DNA of 64,000 nt from contig NZ_CP011454.1 of NCBI RefSeq assembly GCF_000695095.2, positions 372,001-436,000 on the forward strand, given 5' to 3'. A program made the translations under genes and the position numbers. The stretch's first letter is position 1, and each line of letters begins with the position of its first letter. The notes under the pieces are model-generated. The model saw only the letters and a list, made by a program, of their open reading frames with translations. It was not told where the DNA came from and searched no databases. Below, piece after piece: positions 8,076-16,908 of this stretch. This DNA is from Gemmatimonas phototrophica (GTDB taxonomy: Bacteria > Gemmatimonadota > Gemmatimonadetes > Gemmatimonadales > Gemmatimonadaceae).

Positions 8076-9245
8076 ATGACCGCACGGGATGTGTCGAACG
8101 ACGCGGCCACGTGGCAGAGTGCCACGCGCGTGGTGCGCGCCGGTCTACCAGAGAAAGTGGCGGGGACCCCGTACCTGCCGGGGCCGGTGTTCGCGGCCCC
8201 CTACCACACGCCGGGTGATCCGTTGCTGTCGCCGTACACCTACGGCCGGTTTCACAATCCTTCGTGGACGCACTACGAAGCGGCGCTGGCCGAAATGGAA
8301 GGCGGGCCCTGTCTGCTCTTCCCCAGTGGCATGGCGGCAACGGCGGCGGTGCTGGCCACGCTGGTGCCACCGGGCAGTACACTCGTCATGCCGCAGGAGT
8401 GCTACTACACCACGCGCGTGATTGCGTCACAGCCGTTTCCGGGCGCCTGGTTCGCGTCGCAGGGGATCAAGGTGGTGATGGCGCCCACCGCTGGCGATGG
8501 TCTGTTGCGCGCGCTCGAACAGGAAGCCGCACACGGTGTGGCGATGCTGTGGCTGGAGACGCCCACCAACCCCGGGCTTGATGTGTGCGACATTGCGTTG
8601 CTCGCGGCCAAGGCGCACGAAGTGGGTGCACTGGTCGCCGTCGACAACACCACCGCCACGCCGCTCCTGCAGCAGCCGTTGGCGCTGGGAGCCGATGTAT
8701 GTGTGGTGTCGGATACCAAAGCCATGACCGGGCACGCCGATCTGGTGCTGGGGCATGTGGCGGTGCGCGACGCGCAGCACGCCGAACAGCTGCGCCTCTG
8801 GCGCACGCGCATGGGGGTCATTCCGGGCCCCATGGAAGCGTGGCTCGCGCATCGCTCGCTGGGCACGCTCCACGTGCGGCTCATGCAGCAGTGCCGGTCG
8901 GCCATGGCCATTGCCGAATTCCTCAGCGGCTGTGCGCAGGTCTCGGGGGTGCGGTATCCGGGGTTGCCCAACGACCCCTCACATGCCATCGCCGCAAAGC
9001 AGATGAAGGCCTTTGGCGGCGTGGTGAGCTTTGAGCTCCCGTCGGCGGAGGCGGTTGCCCATTTCTTTGCGCATTCCCGGCTGGTGTACGAAGCCACCAG
9101 CTTTGGTGGCCTGCACACCAGTGCTGAACGCCGTGCCCGCTGGGGAGGCGATGCGGTCTCCGACGGGTTTGTGCGGATGAGCGTGGGGCTGGAGGATGTG
9201 CACGACCTGATTGCCGACCTGACGACGGCGTTGGCCCGTCTCTAG
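8076..9245 (+). CDS. Cys/Met metabolism PLP-dependent enzyme (cystathionine beta-lyase-like)
   Basis: 389 residues, normal for the family (PF01053). The phosphate-binding FPSGMAATAAVL segment is near residue 85, the cofactor-binding Asp lies in VAVDNTTATPLLQQPL, and the Schiff-base lysine in SDTKAMTGHADLVLGHVAVR (canonical form SATKYxxGHSD). These enzymes make or cleave cystathionine, homocysteine or methionine. CYYTTRVI in place of the usual YGGTY substrate loop makes beta-lyase versus gamma-lyase undecidable by eye. The start is three bases after the Trm112 stop. Confidence 0.87.
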   Translation: MTARDVSNDAATWQSATRVVRAGLPEKVAGTPYLPGPVFAAPYHTPGDPLLSPYTYGRFHNPSWTHYEAALAEMEGGPCLLFPSGMAATAAVLATLVPPGSTLVMPQECYYTTRVIASQPFPGAWFASQGIKVVMAPTAGDGLLRALEQEAAHGVAMLWLETPTNPGLDVCDIALLAAKAHEVGALVAVDNTTATPLLQQPLALGADVCVVSDTKAMTGHADLVLGHVAVRDAQHAEQLRLWRTRMGVIPGPMEAWLAHRSLGTLHVRLMQQCRSAMAIAEFLSGCAQVSGVRYPGLPNDPSHAIAAKQMKAFGGVVSFELPSAEAVAHFFAHSRLVYEATSFGGLHTSAERRARWGGDAVSDGFVRMSVGLEDVHDLIADLTTALARL

Positions 9246-9281
9246 TCCGGCCACTTTCTTACGTCTCTGTCCCCGCCACTC

Positions 9282-10910
9282 ATGTCTGACGGATTTTCCC
9301 GCCGCGGCTTTCTGGCTACCTCCTCCGTTGCGGCGGCGGGGCTCGCTGTTGGTGCGTCCGCGGCGCCCGCGGAGGCCTCGTCCGTTGTTGAGAATGCCCC
9401 CGACCAGCCAAAGCCATTCGCCTTCGATGAGGCGACGGTTGGTGAGCTGACCGCCCGCATGCAGCGCGGCTCGCTCACCTCCCGCGCGCTCACGGCGGCG
9501 TACCTGGAGCGCATTGCCGCGGTGGATCGGGCCGGTCCCACGCTGCGCAGCGTCATTGAAGTGAACCCCGACGCGTTGCGCATTGCCGAGGAGCGTGATG
9601 CCGAGCGTCGCGCGGGCACCATTCGCGGCGTGCTGCACGGAATCCCGGTGCTGGTGAAGGACAATCTCGACACCGGCGACCGCATGCAGACCACCGCCGG
9701 GTCACGGGCGTTGGTGGGTACGCCGGCCTCGGCCGACTCCACCGTCGTGGCCAAGCTGCGTGCCGCTGGAGCGGTGCTGCTGGGAAAGACCAACCTCAGT
9801 GAGTGGGCCAACTTTCGCAGCACGCGCTCCACGAGTGGCTGGAGTGGTCGCGGCGGGCAGACGAAGCATCCGTATGTGTTGGATCGCAATCCGTGCGGCT
9901 CGAGCTCCGGAACCGGGACGGCGATTGCCGCCAACCTGGCTACGGTGGGCATTGGCACGGAAACGGATGGCTCGATCATCTGTCCGAGCTCCATTTGCGG
10001 ACTGGTTGGGCTCAAGCCGACGGTCGGGTTGGTAAGTCGCGCCGGCATTGTGCCCATTTCGGTGTCGCAGGATACGGCGGGCCCCATGACGCGCACCGTA
10101 ACCGATGCGGCGCTGGTGCTGAGTGTGATTCGCGGTCGTGATGAGCGCGACGCGGCCACGGTGCAGCAGACCCTGCCAACGGACGATTACGTGAAGGCGC
10201 TGCGTCCTACGGCGCTGGAAGGCGCGCGCCTTGGGGTGTCACGCAACATGGCGGGCTTTCACCCTGCGGTGGACGCAGCATTCAACGCGGCCATTGCCGT
10301 ACTGCGGGCCGCTGGTGCAGTCATCATTGACCCGTGCAACGTGCCCACAGTTGGCAAGTATGATGCCGCCGAGCTGGAGGTCTTGCTGTACGAGTTCAAG
10401 GACGGCCTCAACGCCTATCTGGCGTCGCGCGGCGACACGGTGAAGTACCGCACGCTGGAGGCGCTTATGGCGTACAACACCGAGCATGCCGCTGAAGAGA
10501 TGCCGTGGTTTGCGCAGGAGTTGTTTGAGCAGGCGCACGCCAAGGGGACGCTGTCGGATGCCGCGTATCAGGAGGCGTTGCAGACGTGTCGCCGGTTGTC
10601 GCGCGACGAGGGGCTCGATGCGCTGTTTGCGCAGCACCAGCTGAGTGCCGTGATTGCGCCATCCAATGGACCGTCGTGGACTACCGATTGGGTGAACGGT
10701 GATCGCTACAGCGGCGGGAACTCCAGTGTGGCGGCGGTGGCCGGCTATCCTTCCCTCACGGTGCCCATGGCGTATACCGCCGGGTTGCCGCTCGGGCTGT
10801 CCTTCATTGGAACGGCGTACACCGAGAGCACCCTGTTGGGACTGGGCTATGCCTTTGAACAGAAAACCAAAGCGCGGCGTGTTCCCACGTTTGTGCGCTC
10901 CCTCTCGTAA
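9282..10910 (+). CDS. Tat-exported amidase (amidase signature family)
   Basis: 542 residues. The N-terminus SRRGFLATSSVAAAGLAVGA is a twin-arginine signal, so the folded enzyme is probably exported. The Ser-cisSer-Lys triad is visible: Lys in GIPVLVKDNLDT (about residue 125), and the two serines in CGSSSGTGTA and ETDGSIICPSS. The family (PF01425) includes GatA, fatty-acid amide hydrolase and peptide amidases; the Tat signal and lack of gatB/gatC argue for a scavenging amidase, not tRNA amidation. It begins a run of hydrolase and transport genes. Confidence 0.9.
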   Translation: MSDGFSRRGFLATSSVAAAGLAVGASAAPAEASSVVENAPDQPKPFAFDEATVGELTARMQRGSLTSRALTAAYLERIAAVDRAGPTLRSVIEVNPDALRIAEERDAERRAGTIRGVLHGIPVLVKDNLDTGDRMQTTAGSRALVGTPASADSTVVAKLRAAGAVLLGKTNLSEWANFRSTRSTSGWSGRGGQTKHPYVLDRNPCGSSSGTGTAIAANLATVGIGTETDGSIICPSSICGLVGLKPTVGLVSRAGIVPISVSQDTAGPMTRTVTDAALVLSVIRGRDERDAATVQQTLPTDDYVKALRPTALEGARLGVSRNMAGFHPAVDAAFNAAIAVLRAAGAVIIDPCNVPTVGKYDAAELEVLLYEFKDGLNAYLASRGDTVKYRTLEALMAYNTEHAAEEMPWFAQELFEQAHAKGTLSDAAYQEALQTCRRLSRDEGLDALFAQHQLSAVIAPSNGPSWTTDWVNGDRYSGGNSSVAAVAGYPSLTVPMAYTAGLPLGLSFIGTAYTESTLLGLGYAFEQKTKARRVPTFVRSLS

Positions 10911-10919
10911 CCGCTGGTC

Positions 10920-11270
10920 ATGACTGAGTCGTCTGCAGGAAAGCCGCCGCTGGCGGCTCTGGGAAGTTTGGCGCTTGCGTTGGTGGTTGGCGCGATCGCG
11001 TGGTACTGGTTCGGGCGTGCGGCCGATGCCGGCGTGCAGCGCCTGGAGCGGCTGGATACCATGCGGGCGTATTGTCAGGCGTTCTACGCGCAGGCGCGCG
11101 ACAAGAACGACACGATTCGCGTGGATCGCGCGCCGGTGCCCGACACCATTGATGCCGGATCGAAGGATGCGTTTGATCGGTGTGGGGATTACCGCGGTCC
11201 CAGCATGCCCAACGAGCTGCCCAACCCCCGTGAGTTGAACGGTCAGGAAATGCCGCGCGGCCTGCGCTGA
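10920..11270 (+). CDS. Small membrane-anchored protein of unknown function
   Basis: 116 residues, nine bases after the amidase stop, same strand, so probably the same transcript. One N-terminal membrane segment (ALGSLALALVVGAIAWYWFG, about 12-31) is followed by a charged exported region with two Cys (AYCQAF and DRCGDY) that could form a disulfide. No recognised domain. The protein ends PREL-NGQEMPRGLR-like, rich in Pro and Arg. Confidence 0.65.
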   Translation: MTESSAGKPPLAALGSLALALVVGAIAWYWFGRAADAGVQRLERLDTMRAYCQAFYAQARDKNDTIRVDRAPVPDTIDAGSKDAFDRCGDYRGPSMPNELPNPRELNGQEMPRGLR

Positions 11271-11302
11271 CCACTCCTCTCTCTCCGGACTACACGCGCG
11301 TC

Positions 11303-12472
11303 ATGAAAAAACTCCTGATCGGGGTCGTGGTTCTGCTGGTGGCTGGCCTGGTGGCGTTTCATACCATTGTGCCGGTGGTGGTGGACAGCCGCATGAACAC
11401 GGTGGTGAGCCGCGAAATCCCGGCGGTGTCGCCGCAGGCGTCGGCGCTGCATCGCCGCATCTTTGTGGCTGACCTGCACGCCGACGAACTGCTGTGGGGG
11501 CGTGATCTGCTCGCGCGCGTGGACCGCGGCCATGTGGACTTGCCGCGGTTGCAGGAAGGGCGCGTGGCGTTGCAGGTGTTCAGTGCGGTCACCAAGACGC
11601 CGCGCGACATGAACTATGATCAGAACACCGGCGAGACGGACAACATCACGCTGCTGGCGATGGCGCAGCGGTGGCCGGCCGCCACACGGAGCAGCTTGCG
11701 GGCGCGCGCCGTGTATCAGGCCGAACAGCTGCAGGATGCGGTGTTGCGGGCCGGCGGGGCGATGACGCTGATCACGACCCGTGATACGCTCATGGCGTTT
11801 GCGCAGCGTCGCGCGGGCGACCCATTGCAGGTGGGAGCGCTGCTGGCCATTGAGGGGCTCCACGCGCTCGATGGTCAACTGGAGAGTGTGGACGTGCTGT
11901 TCAACTATGGCTACCGCATGATGGGGCTGACGCACTTCTTCGACAACGAAGTGGCCGGCAGTGCCCATGGCGTCACCCACGGCGGGCTGACGGCGTTGGG
12001 GCGTCAGGTGGTGCAGCGCATGGAGCAGCGGGGCATTGTGGTGGATCTGGCACACGCGTCTACGCAAACGGTGCAGGAGGTACTGGCAATGGCGACGCGT
12101 CCGGTGGTGGTGTCGCACACGGGCGTGGCGGCGGTGTGTCCGGGGCCGCGCAACCTCACTGACGCGCAGCTGAAGGCCATTGCCGCCAACGGCGGCCTCA
12201 TTGGTATTGGCTACTGGGATGGCGCGGTGTGCCAGCCCACCATCGAAAACATCGTGAAAGCCATTCGCCATGCGGTGCAGGTCATGGGGGTGCGCCATGT
12301 CGCACTGGGCTCCGATTTTGACGGGGCCACGAAAACGCCATGGGACACTCGCGGCGTGATCGTCATAACTGACGCGTTGCTCAAAGCGGGAGTGAGCGAA
12401 GACGACGTGGCGCTGATTATGGGGGCCAATACGTTCGATTTTTTGATGCGCACGCTCCCCTCGGCGTCCTGA
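11303..12472 (+). CDS. Membrane dipeptidase, peptidase family M19
   Basis: 389 residues with an N-terminal hydrophobic anchor or signal (LLIGVVVLLVAGLVAFHTIV). Family features are the metal-binding DLHADELLW (HxD) near residue 55, LLAIEGLHALDG, YGYRMMGLTHFFDNEVAGSA, VVDLAHAS, VVVSHTGVAAVCPGPRNL and HVALGSDFDGATKTP near the end. M19 enzymes are zinc dipeptidases that also act on dehydropeptides and D-containing dipeptides. It lies downstream of the amidase and small membrane gene and one base upstream of the SMR exporter, suggesting a peptide/amide-use operon. Confidence 0.93.
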   Translation: MKKLLIGVVVLLVAGLVAFHTIVPVVVDSRMNTVVSREIPAVSPQASALHRRIFVADLHADELLWGRDLLARVDRGHVDLPRLQEGRVALQVFSAVTKTPRDMNYDQNTGETDNITLLAMAQRWPAATRSSLRARAVYQAEQLQDAVLRAGGAMTLITTRDTLMAFAQRRAGDPLQVGALLAIEGLHALDGQLESVDVLFNYGYRMMGLTHFFDNEVAGSAHGVTHGGLTALGRQVVQRMEQRGIVVDLAHASTQTVQEVLAMATRPVVVSHTGVAAVCPGPRNLTDAQLKAIAANGGLIGIGYWDGAVCQPTIENIVKAIRHAVQVMGVRHVALGSDFDGATKTPWDTRGVIVITDALLKAGVSEDDVALIMGANTFDFLMRTLPSAS

Positions 12473-12473
12473 C

Positions 12474-12803
12474 ATGGACGCCAACCGCGCGTGGCTGTGG
12501 CTGCTGGTTGCCGGCCTGCTGGAAGTGGGGTGGGCCATTGGACTCAAGGCGTCCGATGGCTTTCGCCGGCCGGGCATTTCGGCGCTCACCGTGCTCGGCA
12601 TGGTGGCCAGCTTTTATGGGTTGGCTCAGGCGCTCAAGGTCCTGCCCGTGGGTACTGGGTATGCAGTCTGGACTGGCATTGGGGCGGTTGGGACCGCCAT
12701 TGCGGGCATTATCTGGTTTGGTGAGGCGCGCGATGCGGGGCGACTGATTTCCATCGCACTCATTGTGGCCGGTATTGTGGGGCTCAAACTGTCGGCGAGG
12801 TAG
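12474..12803 (+). CDS. Small multidrug resistance family exporter, Gdx/SugE-type (guanidinium)
   Basis: 109 residues with four hydrophobic helices. The first contains AGLLEVGWAIGLKASDGF with the essential SMR glutamate (Glu of LLEVGWA) and the Gdx-type Trp and Lys context; PVGTGYAVWTGIGAVGTAIA follows. Gdx members export guanidinium in exchange for protons, while Qac members export larger cations; the GWAIGLK pattern favours Gdx. It starts one base after the dipeptidase stop, implying co-transcription, and no guanidine-riboswitch-like leader is possible at that spacing. Confidence 0.88.
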   Translation: MDANRAWLWLLVAGLLEVGWAIGLKASDGFRRPGISALTVLGMVASFYGLAQALKVLPVGTGYAVWTGIGAVGTAIAGIIWFGEARDAGRLISIALIVAGIVGLKLSAR

Positions 12804-12870
12804 CGAACGTCACCGCCTCCGTATTTTTGCGTGCTGCAACAAATACCGTGAGACAGGTGTTCTTTAGCTC

Positions 12871-13278
12871 ATGCTACAATTTGTCGCTATCGTTCCGGTG
12901 CTGCGCGTGTCCGATGTCGAGCGCAGCATTGCGTGGTACGTCGAGAATCTCGGGTTTACCCCGGCCCCGTTTCCGGCCGAGCCGCCCTTCGAAGGGTGCA
13001 CGTTGCGTCGGGATCACACCGAGCTCATGCTCCGCAAATCCACAACACCCGTGGTACGGGCGCGCGACTCGTACGAGTGGGATGTCTACATCCGGCTGGA
13101 TGGCGAAGCGCTCACGGAGCTGCTCGATCATGCGCGGCGGCGGACGCCGCTGGTGCGTGGTCCCGAAGTCATGCGTGAGGGAGCGGTGGAGTTCGAGCTG
13201 GAAGATCCGGACGGCTACCGGGTGTGCATTTCCGAAGTGCTGGCCGATACCCGCGGCTTTCCCCGCGCGGTGGCGTAA
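12871..13278 (+). CDS. VOC superfamily protein (glyoxalase/bleomycin resistance-like)
   Basis: 135 residues. The beta-alpha-beta-beta-beta pattern of vicinal-oxygen-chelate proteins is visible: IVPVLRVSDVERSIAWYVEN at the start, GCTLRRDHTELML in the middle, and FELEDPDGYRVCISEVLAD at the end with the conserved DPDG and metal-ligand Glu position. Such proteins are metal-dependent lyases or dioxygenases, or drug-binding proteins; specificity cannot be read from the sequence. It follows the exporter by 67 bases, with possible promoter-like AT-rich sequence between. Confidence 0.85.
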   Translation: MLQFVAIVPVLRVSDVERSIAWYVENLGFTPAPFPAEPPFEGCTLRRDHTELMLRKSTTPVVRARDSYEWDVYIRLDGEALTELLDHARRRTPLVRGPEVMREGAVEFELEDPDGYRVCISEVLADTRGFPRAVA

Positions 13279-13284
13279 CGCCGG

Positions 13285-14730
13285 TCAGCCGTCAGATGGC
13301 GCGCGCGTGAGCGTGATCACGCCCAGCGTGGCGACATTCGCGATAAGGGCCAGCACGCCGATGTTGATGTCGGTGAAGGCCGAGGGCATGGAGGGAAACG
13401 CGGTGGACATGGTGATGCCGGCCAGCGTCGTGTAGACCACCAGCCCAACGCCCACGGCAATGCCGGCACACGCGGCTCCCGCGTGACTGCGCCGCGGCCA
13501 GCGCAGCGAGACAATGACGGCCGGGAACAGCTGCGTGACAATGGCGTACGCGAAGAGCAGCAGCGTGACGATGGTCTGGCCGCCGCGGAACACGAAGTAG
13601 AGCGCCACGGTGGCCACCAGAGGGACCATGAGACGCGCCAGACGGACCTCACGTTCAGCACTGGCCGCGGCCGTGCCGGTGAACAGCCGCGCCAGAATGG
13701 TGGCGGCGGACATCAGAATGAGCGATCCGGGAACGAGCGCCGTGAGAACCCCCGCGGCACCCACGAGGCCCATGATCCAGGGGCCATACGTTTGCCGCGT
13801 GACCCGCAGCAGGGCGAGATCGACGTCGGCGCCCTCCAGGCCGGGCACCGCGGTAATGGCGGCAAAGCCAATGAAAAACACAAAAAGCAGGACGATCTGG
13901 TACAACGGCATCAGGATGGCATTCCGGCGGAACGAGGCCTCGCTGCGCGCCGTGAACACCGACCCGAACGTGTGCGGCCACATGTAGAAGCCGAACACCG
14001 TCATGAGCACGGTACTGGTGTACCAGGTGCCGGACAGCCCGGTGGCGGGGAACAGAAAGAGGTCAGGCCGTTGCGTGATGAGTATGTCAAACATTGGCCC
14101 AATGCCGCCGTACAACGTGTAGGGGAGCGCGATGCCCAGCCCCACGACTGAGACGAGGACCAGCGTGTCCTTGAGCGCGGCGGTTAGCGCCGACCCTCTC
14201 ACGCCCGCGATGATGACGTACACCACCGTGGCACCGGTGCCTATCGGAATGGCCACATTGGGGCCGATGCGTCCATAGGAGGCTTCCGTGACGAGAATGC
14301 CCAGCCCCTTGAGCTGGAGCACCAGATAGGGAATGAGCGCACACACGCCCACGACGGCCACCACGCGTCCGAACCAGGGACTGTTGAAGGCCCGGGCGAA
14401 ATACTCGGGCTGCGTGATAACCTGCCAAGCCGCCCCACGTCTCCAGATGGCCGGGAGCAGCCAATACGACGCCGTGTAGGCCACCGCCGCGTACCCAATG
14501 ATGTAATACGCCGGCGCGCCGCGCGCGTAGGCCCATCCACTCCCACCCAGAAACGTGAAGGTGGTATAGATCTCGCCCGCCAGCAGCATGAAGATGAACA
14601 CCGAGCCGAAGCCGCGGCTGGCGGCACTCCACTGCTCCAGCGACTGGGCGCCGCGGGCGCGCAGCGACAGCCCGAAGGCGGCCAGCAGCGCCAGCGTCAT
14701 GAGTCCCAGGGCAATTCCGGCGTTACTCAC
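13285..14730 (-). CDS. Sodium:solute symporter family (SSS) transporter
   Basis: 481 residues from GTG 14730; the open frame runs further upstream but overlaps the DUF3311 gene and is not hydrophobic there. About 12-13 membrane segments are visible (GIALGLMTLALLAAFGLSL, ALVAVVGVCALIPYLVLQLKG-like stretches and others). The family signatures GSGWAYARGAPAYYIIGY near residue 65 and VIIAGVRGSALTAALKDTL are present. It probably imports a sodium-coupled solute, likely an amino acid, peptide or carboxylate. Its start overlaps the DUF3311 stop by eight bases, and the M20 hydrolase lies upstream in the same operon, suggesting that the imported solute is hydrolysed. Confidence 0.9.
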   Translation of the reverse strand: MSNAGIALGLMTLALLAAFGLSLRARGAQSLEQWSAASRGFGSVFIFMLLAGEIYTTFTFLGGSGWAYARGAPAYYIIGYAAVAYTASYWLLPAIWRRGAAWQVITQPEYFARAFNSPWFGRVVAVVGVCALIPYLVLQLKGLGILVTEASYGRIGPNVAIPIGTGATVVYVIIAGVRGSALTAALKDTLVLVSVVGLGIALPYTLYGGIGPMFDILITQRPDLFLFPATGLSGTWYTSTVLMTVFGFYMWPHTFGSVFTARSEASFRRNAILMPLYQIVLLFVFFIGFAAITAVPGLEGADVDLALLRVTRQTYGPWIMGLVGAAGVLTALVPGSLILMSAATILARLFTGTAAASAEREVRLARLMVPLVATVALYFVFRGGQTIVTLLLFAYAIVTQLFPAVIVSLRWPRRSHAGAACAGIAVGVGLVVYTTLAGITMSTAFPSMPSAFTDINIGVLALIANVATLGVITLTRAPSDG

Positions 14731-14923
14731 GGGGCAGGGACGACCGTTCGCGCCAATCGATGAGCCAGAGCACAATCGACGTGCCCAGCACCCAGCCGGA
14801 GATCCAGGCCAACAGAAATGGCAAGCCGAGGATGCGCGGCTCGATGCGATTGGCAAACCAGGGTGCCCCCAGAATGGCCACCGCGGGGACCAGGGCCAGC
14901 AACCGAATGGGGTGACGCCGCAC
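14723..14923 (-). CDS. DUF3311 small membrane protein, symporter partner
   Basis: 66 residues from GTG 14923. Two membrane helices (LLALVPAVAILGAPWFANR and LAWISGWVLGTSIVLWLIDW) are separated by a short loop, the typical DUF3311 pattern. These small proteins are regularly encoded immediately before SSS symporters, analogous to YhdT with PanF, and may be an accessory subunit. Here its TAA stop overlaps the symporter GTG (GTGAGTAA arrangement), indicating translational coupling. It starts ten bases after the amidohydrolase stop. Confidence 0.82.
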   Translation of the reverse strand: MRRHPIRLLALVPAVAILGAPWFANRIEPRILGLPFLLAWISGWVLGTSIVLWLIDWRERSSLPRE

Positions 14924-14933
14924 GATGGTCAGC

Positions 14934-16154
14934 TTACTCGCCGGCGGTGAGCAGATCGAGCGTGGCGGCGGTGAGATACCGCAGCCCTACATCCAGCGCC
15001 CGCTCATCGATCTGGAAGCGCGGATGATGGTGGGGATAGCTGATGCCGGCGTCGGCGTTCCCGGCGCCGACAAAGGCAAACACGCCGGGGGCCCGCTGCT
15101 GATAGGCGGAGAAATCTTCCCCACCCATGGTGGGGCGCATGTCCACGAGCATGTCAGGACCGAAGGTCCGTTCGACCACCTGCATGAGCCGGGTGCACAG
15201 CACGGGGTCGTTCACGACCGGGCGATAGCCCATTTCGTAGTGGAACTCCACGGTCGCCCCAAAGGCCTCGGCAATGCCCGTGATCACCCGTTCCATCTGC
15301 GCCGGGATGGCGCGTCGCACGTCGGGGTTGAAAGTGCGCACGGTGCCGGCGAGATAGGCGCTGCCCGGAATGACGTTGAAGGTGGTGCCGGCAATGAACT
15401 GCGTGACGGACAGGACCACCGGATCAAGCGGATCCACCGTGCGCGTCACCACCTGCTGCAGGGCGGTGACGATTTGCGCCCCAATGGCGATGGGGTCCAC
15501 GCATTCGTGCGGTATGGCGGCGTGTCCGCCTTTGCCCACAATGGTGCACTGAAAGTTGTCGGGGGCCGCCATGGCCGGACCGGTGAGAATCCCGATGCGG
15601 CCGAAGGGCATGGGAGCCCAGAGATGCAGGCCGATGACCTGCGCCACCCCATCCATGACGCCGTGCTGGACCAGTTCTTCCGCGCCGCCGGGGGAGAGCT
15701 CTTCGGCGTGCTGAAAGATGAAGCGGACCGTGCCGGGCAACGCGTGGGCCTGGGCGGCGAGGACGGTGGCCAGGCCGAGTACGATGGCGGTGTGGCCATC
15801 GTGTCCACAGGCGTGCATCGCGCCGTCGGTGTTGCTGCGGTAGGCGACGTCGTTCTCTTCGTGGATGGGGAGCGCATCGATGTCGGCGCGCACGGCAATG
15901 GTGCGCCCCGGGAGGGCCCCGCGCAGTTCCGCCACAACGCTGGTGCGGGTGGGGTGGGAGACCTCGAGGCCGCCAATGGCGTTGAGCGTGTCCGCGATGA
16001 ACTGGGAGGTGTTCACCTCATGGAACGCGACTTCCGGGTGCTGATGCAGGTGGCGACGCCAGGCGATCACCTGCGGGGCCATGGCGGCAACGGCTTCGAA
16101 CGGAGCGAGCGTATCGAGTGCCGGAAAATCGGGGGTGCCCAGGAGACTGGTCAT
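14934..16154 (-). CDS. M20 family amidohydrolase (hippurate hydrolase / aminoacylase-like)
   Basis: 406 residues from ATG 16154. Metal-binding and family motifs include WRRHLHQHPEVAFHEVNTSQ near residue 30, the HACGHDGHTAIVLG metal site, the general-base pair in AEELSPGGAEEL, and TMGGEDFSAYQQRAPG near the end. Enzymes of this type cleave N-acyl amino acids, indole-acyl conjugates or hippurate. No signal peptide is seen, so it works in the cytoplasm on imported substrate. It is the first gene of a tight three-gene operon with DUF3311 and the SSS symporter. Confidence 0.92.
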   Translation of the reverse strand: MTSLLGTPDFPALDTLAPFEAVAAMAPQVIAWRRHLHQHPEVAFHEVNTSQFIADTLNAIGGLEVSHPTRTSVVAELRGALPGRTIAVRADIDALPIHEENDVAYRSNTDGAMHACGHDGHTAIVLGLATVLAAQAHALPGTVRFIFQHAEELSPGGAEELVQHGVMDGVAQVIGLHLWAPMPFGRIGILTGPAMAAPDNFQCTIVGKGGHAAIPHECVDPIAIGAQIVTALQQVVTRTVDPLDPVVLSVTQFIAGTTFNVIPGSAYLAGTVRTFNPDVRRAIPAQMERVITGIAEAFGATVEFHYEMGYRPVVNDPVLCTRLMQVVERTFGPDMLVDMRPTMGGEDFSAYQQRAPGVFAFVGAGNADAGISYPHHHPRFQIDERALDVGLRYLTAATLDLLTAGE

Positions 16155-16210
16155 GCCGTGCGTCGGGGCCAAAGTGTAACCGGGGGGACAAAACCCGCGT
16201 ACATTGCAGT

Positions 16211-16891
16211 ATGCCTCTGATCCAGCCTCCCACGCCACCCACGCCCCCTACTCCAACTACTGTAGACGTCCCGGTCACCGGGCTGCCAACGGCGGTCGAT
16301 GTGGGGACGGGGCAATCCATTCCGCTGGCCCGCCCAACGACCAAGGCGGACGTCGATGCCTTGCGCGCCAAACGGTCGGAGCTGTCGCGGCAGATCGAGA
16401 GTGCGACGGATCGGCGCGAAGATGTGGTGCAGGAGCTCGAAAAGGCCAACGAGTTCACGCGTCCGGGACTGCAGCAGCGCCTTGGCGTGCTCGATGAGCG
16501 CATTGCGCAGCTGGAGCGTGATATCGCGGCGAATGGGCGAGCACTGGCGAGCGCCCCTGGTGAACTGGCGCGTGAGGAGGCCGTGGCACCAACGGAGCGT
16601 TACGGTCCGTTTTCTTCGTCGCAGCTGACAGGTATTTCGATTGTCGGGACGGTGACGGTGCTGATGCCGCTGGCGGTGGCGGCGGCGCGCATGATGATGA
16701 TTCGCGCCCGACAGCCCAAGCTGACCCCCGAAATGCTCGAGGCCACCCGTCGCATGGAGCGGATGGAGCAGGCGATTGATGCCGTGGCGGTGGAAGTGGA
16801 GCGCATCAGTGAAGGGCAACGCTTCGTGACGCAGCTCATGGCCGCCAAGCAGAAGGAGTCGGTGATGCTTGAGGGTGGCAGCACGAGCTGA
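16211..16891 (+). CDS. Coiled-coil, single-pass membrane protein of unknown function (paralogue at 35.6 kb)
   Basis: 226 residues from ATG 16211. A Pro/Thr-rich leader (PPTPPTPPTPTT) precedes a coiled coil (about 55-135; EELxxAN, LQQRLGVLDERIAQLERDI), then one membrane helix (GISIVGTVTVLMPLAVAAAR, about 150-170) and a cytoplasmic tail with the segment AIDAVAVEVERISEGQRF. The gene at 35626-36315 encodes the same architecture and nearly the same tail (AVDAIAIEVERLSEGQRF), so this is a small paralogous family. It may be a scaffold or mechanosensory membrane protein; no function is known to me. Convergent with the DUF5519-like gene. Confidence 0.75.
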   Translation: MPLIQPPTPPTPPTPTTVDVPVTGLPTAVDVGTGQSIPLARPTTKADVDALRAKRSELSRQIESATDRREDVVQELEKANEFTRPGLQQRLGVLDERIAQLERDIAANGRALASAPGELAREEAVAPTERYGPFSSSQLTGISIVGTVTVLMPLAVAAARMMMIRARQPKLTPEMLEATRRMERMEQAIDAVAVEVERISEGQRFVTQLMAAKQKESVMLEGGSTS

Positions 16892-16908
16892 CCCCTCGAG
16901 AGGGATGG

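Noticed and set aside
12380-12474. Guanidine riboswitch upstream of the Gdx-type exporter
   Set aside because: The exporter starts one base after the dipeptidase stop, leaving no leader, and no conserved riboswitch motif is visible.
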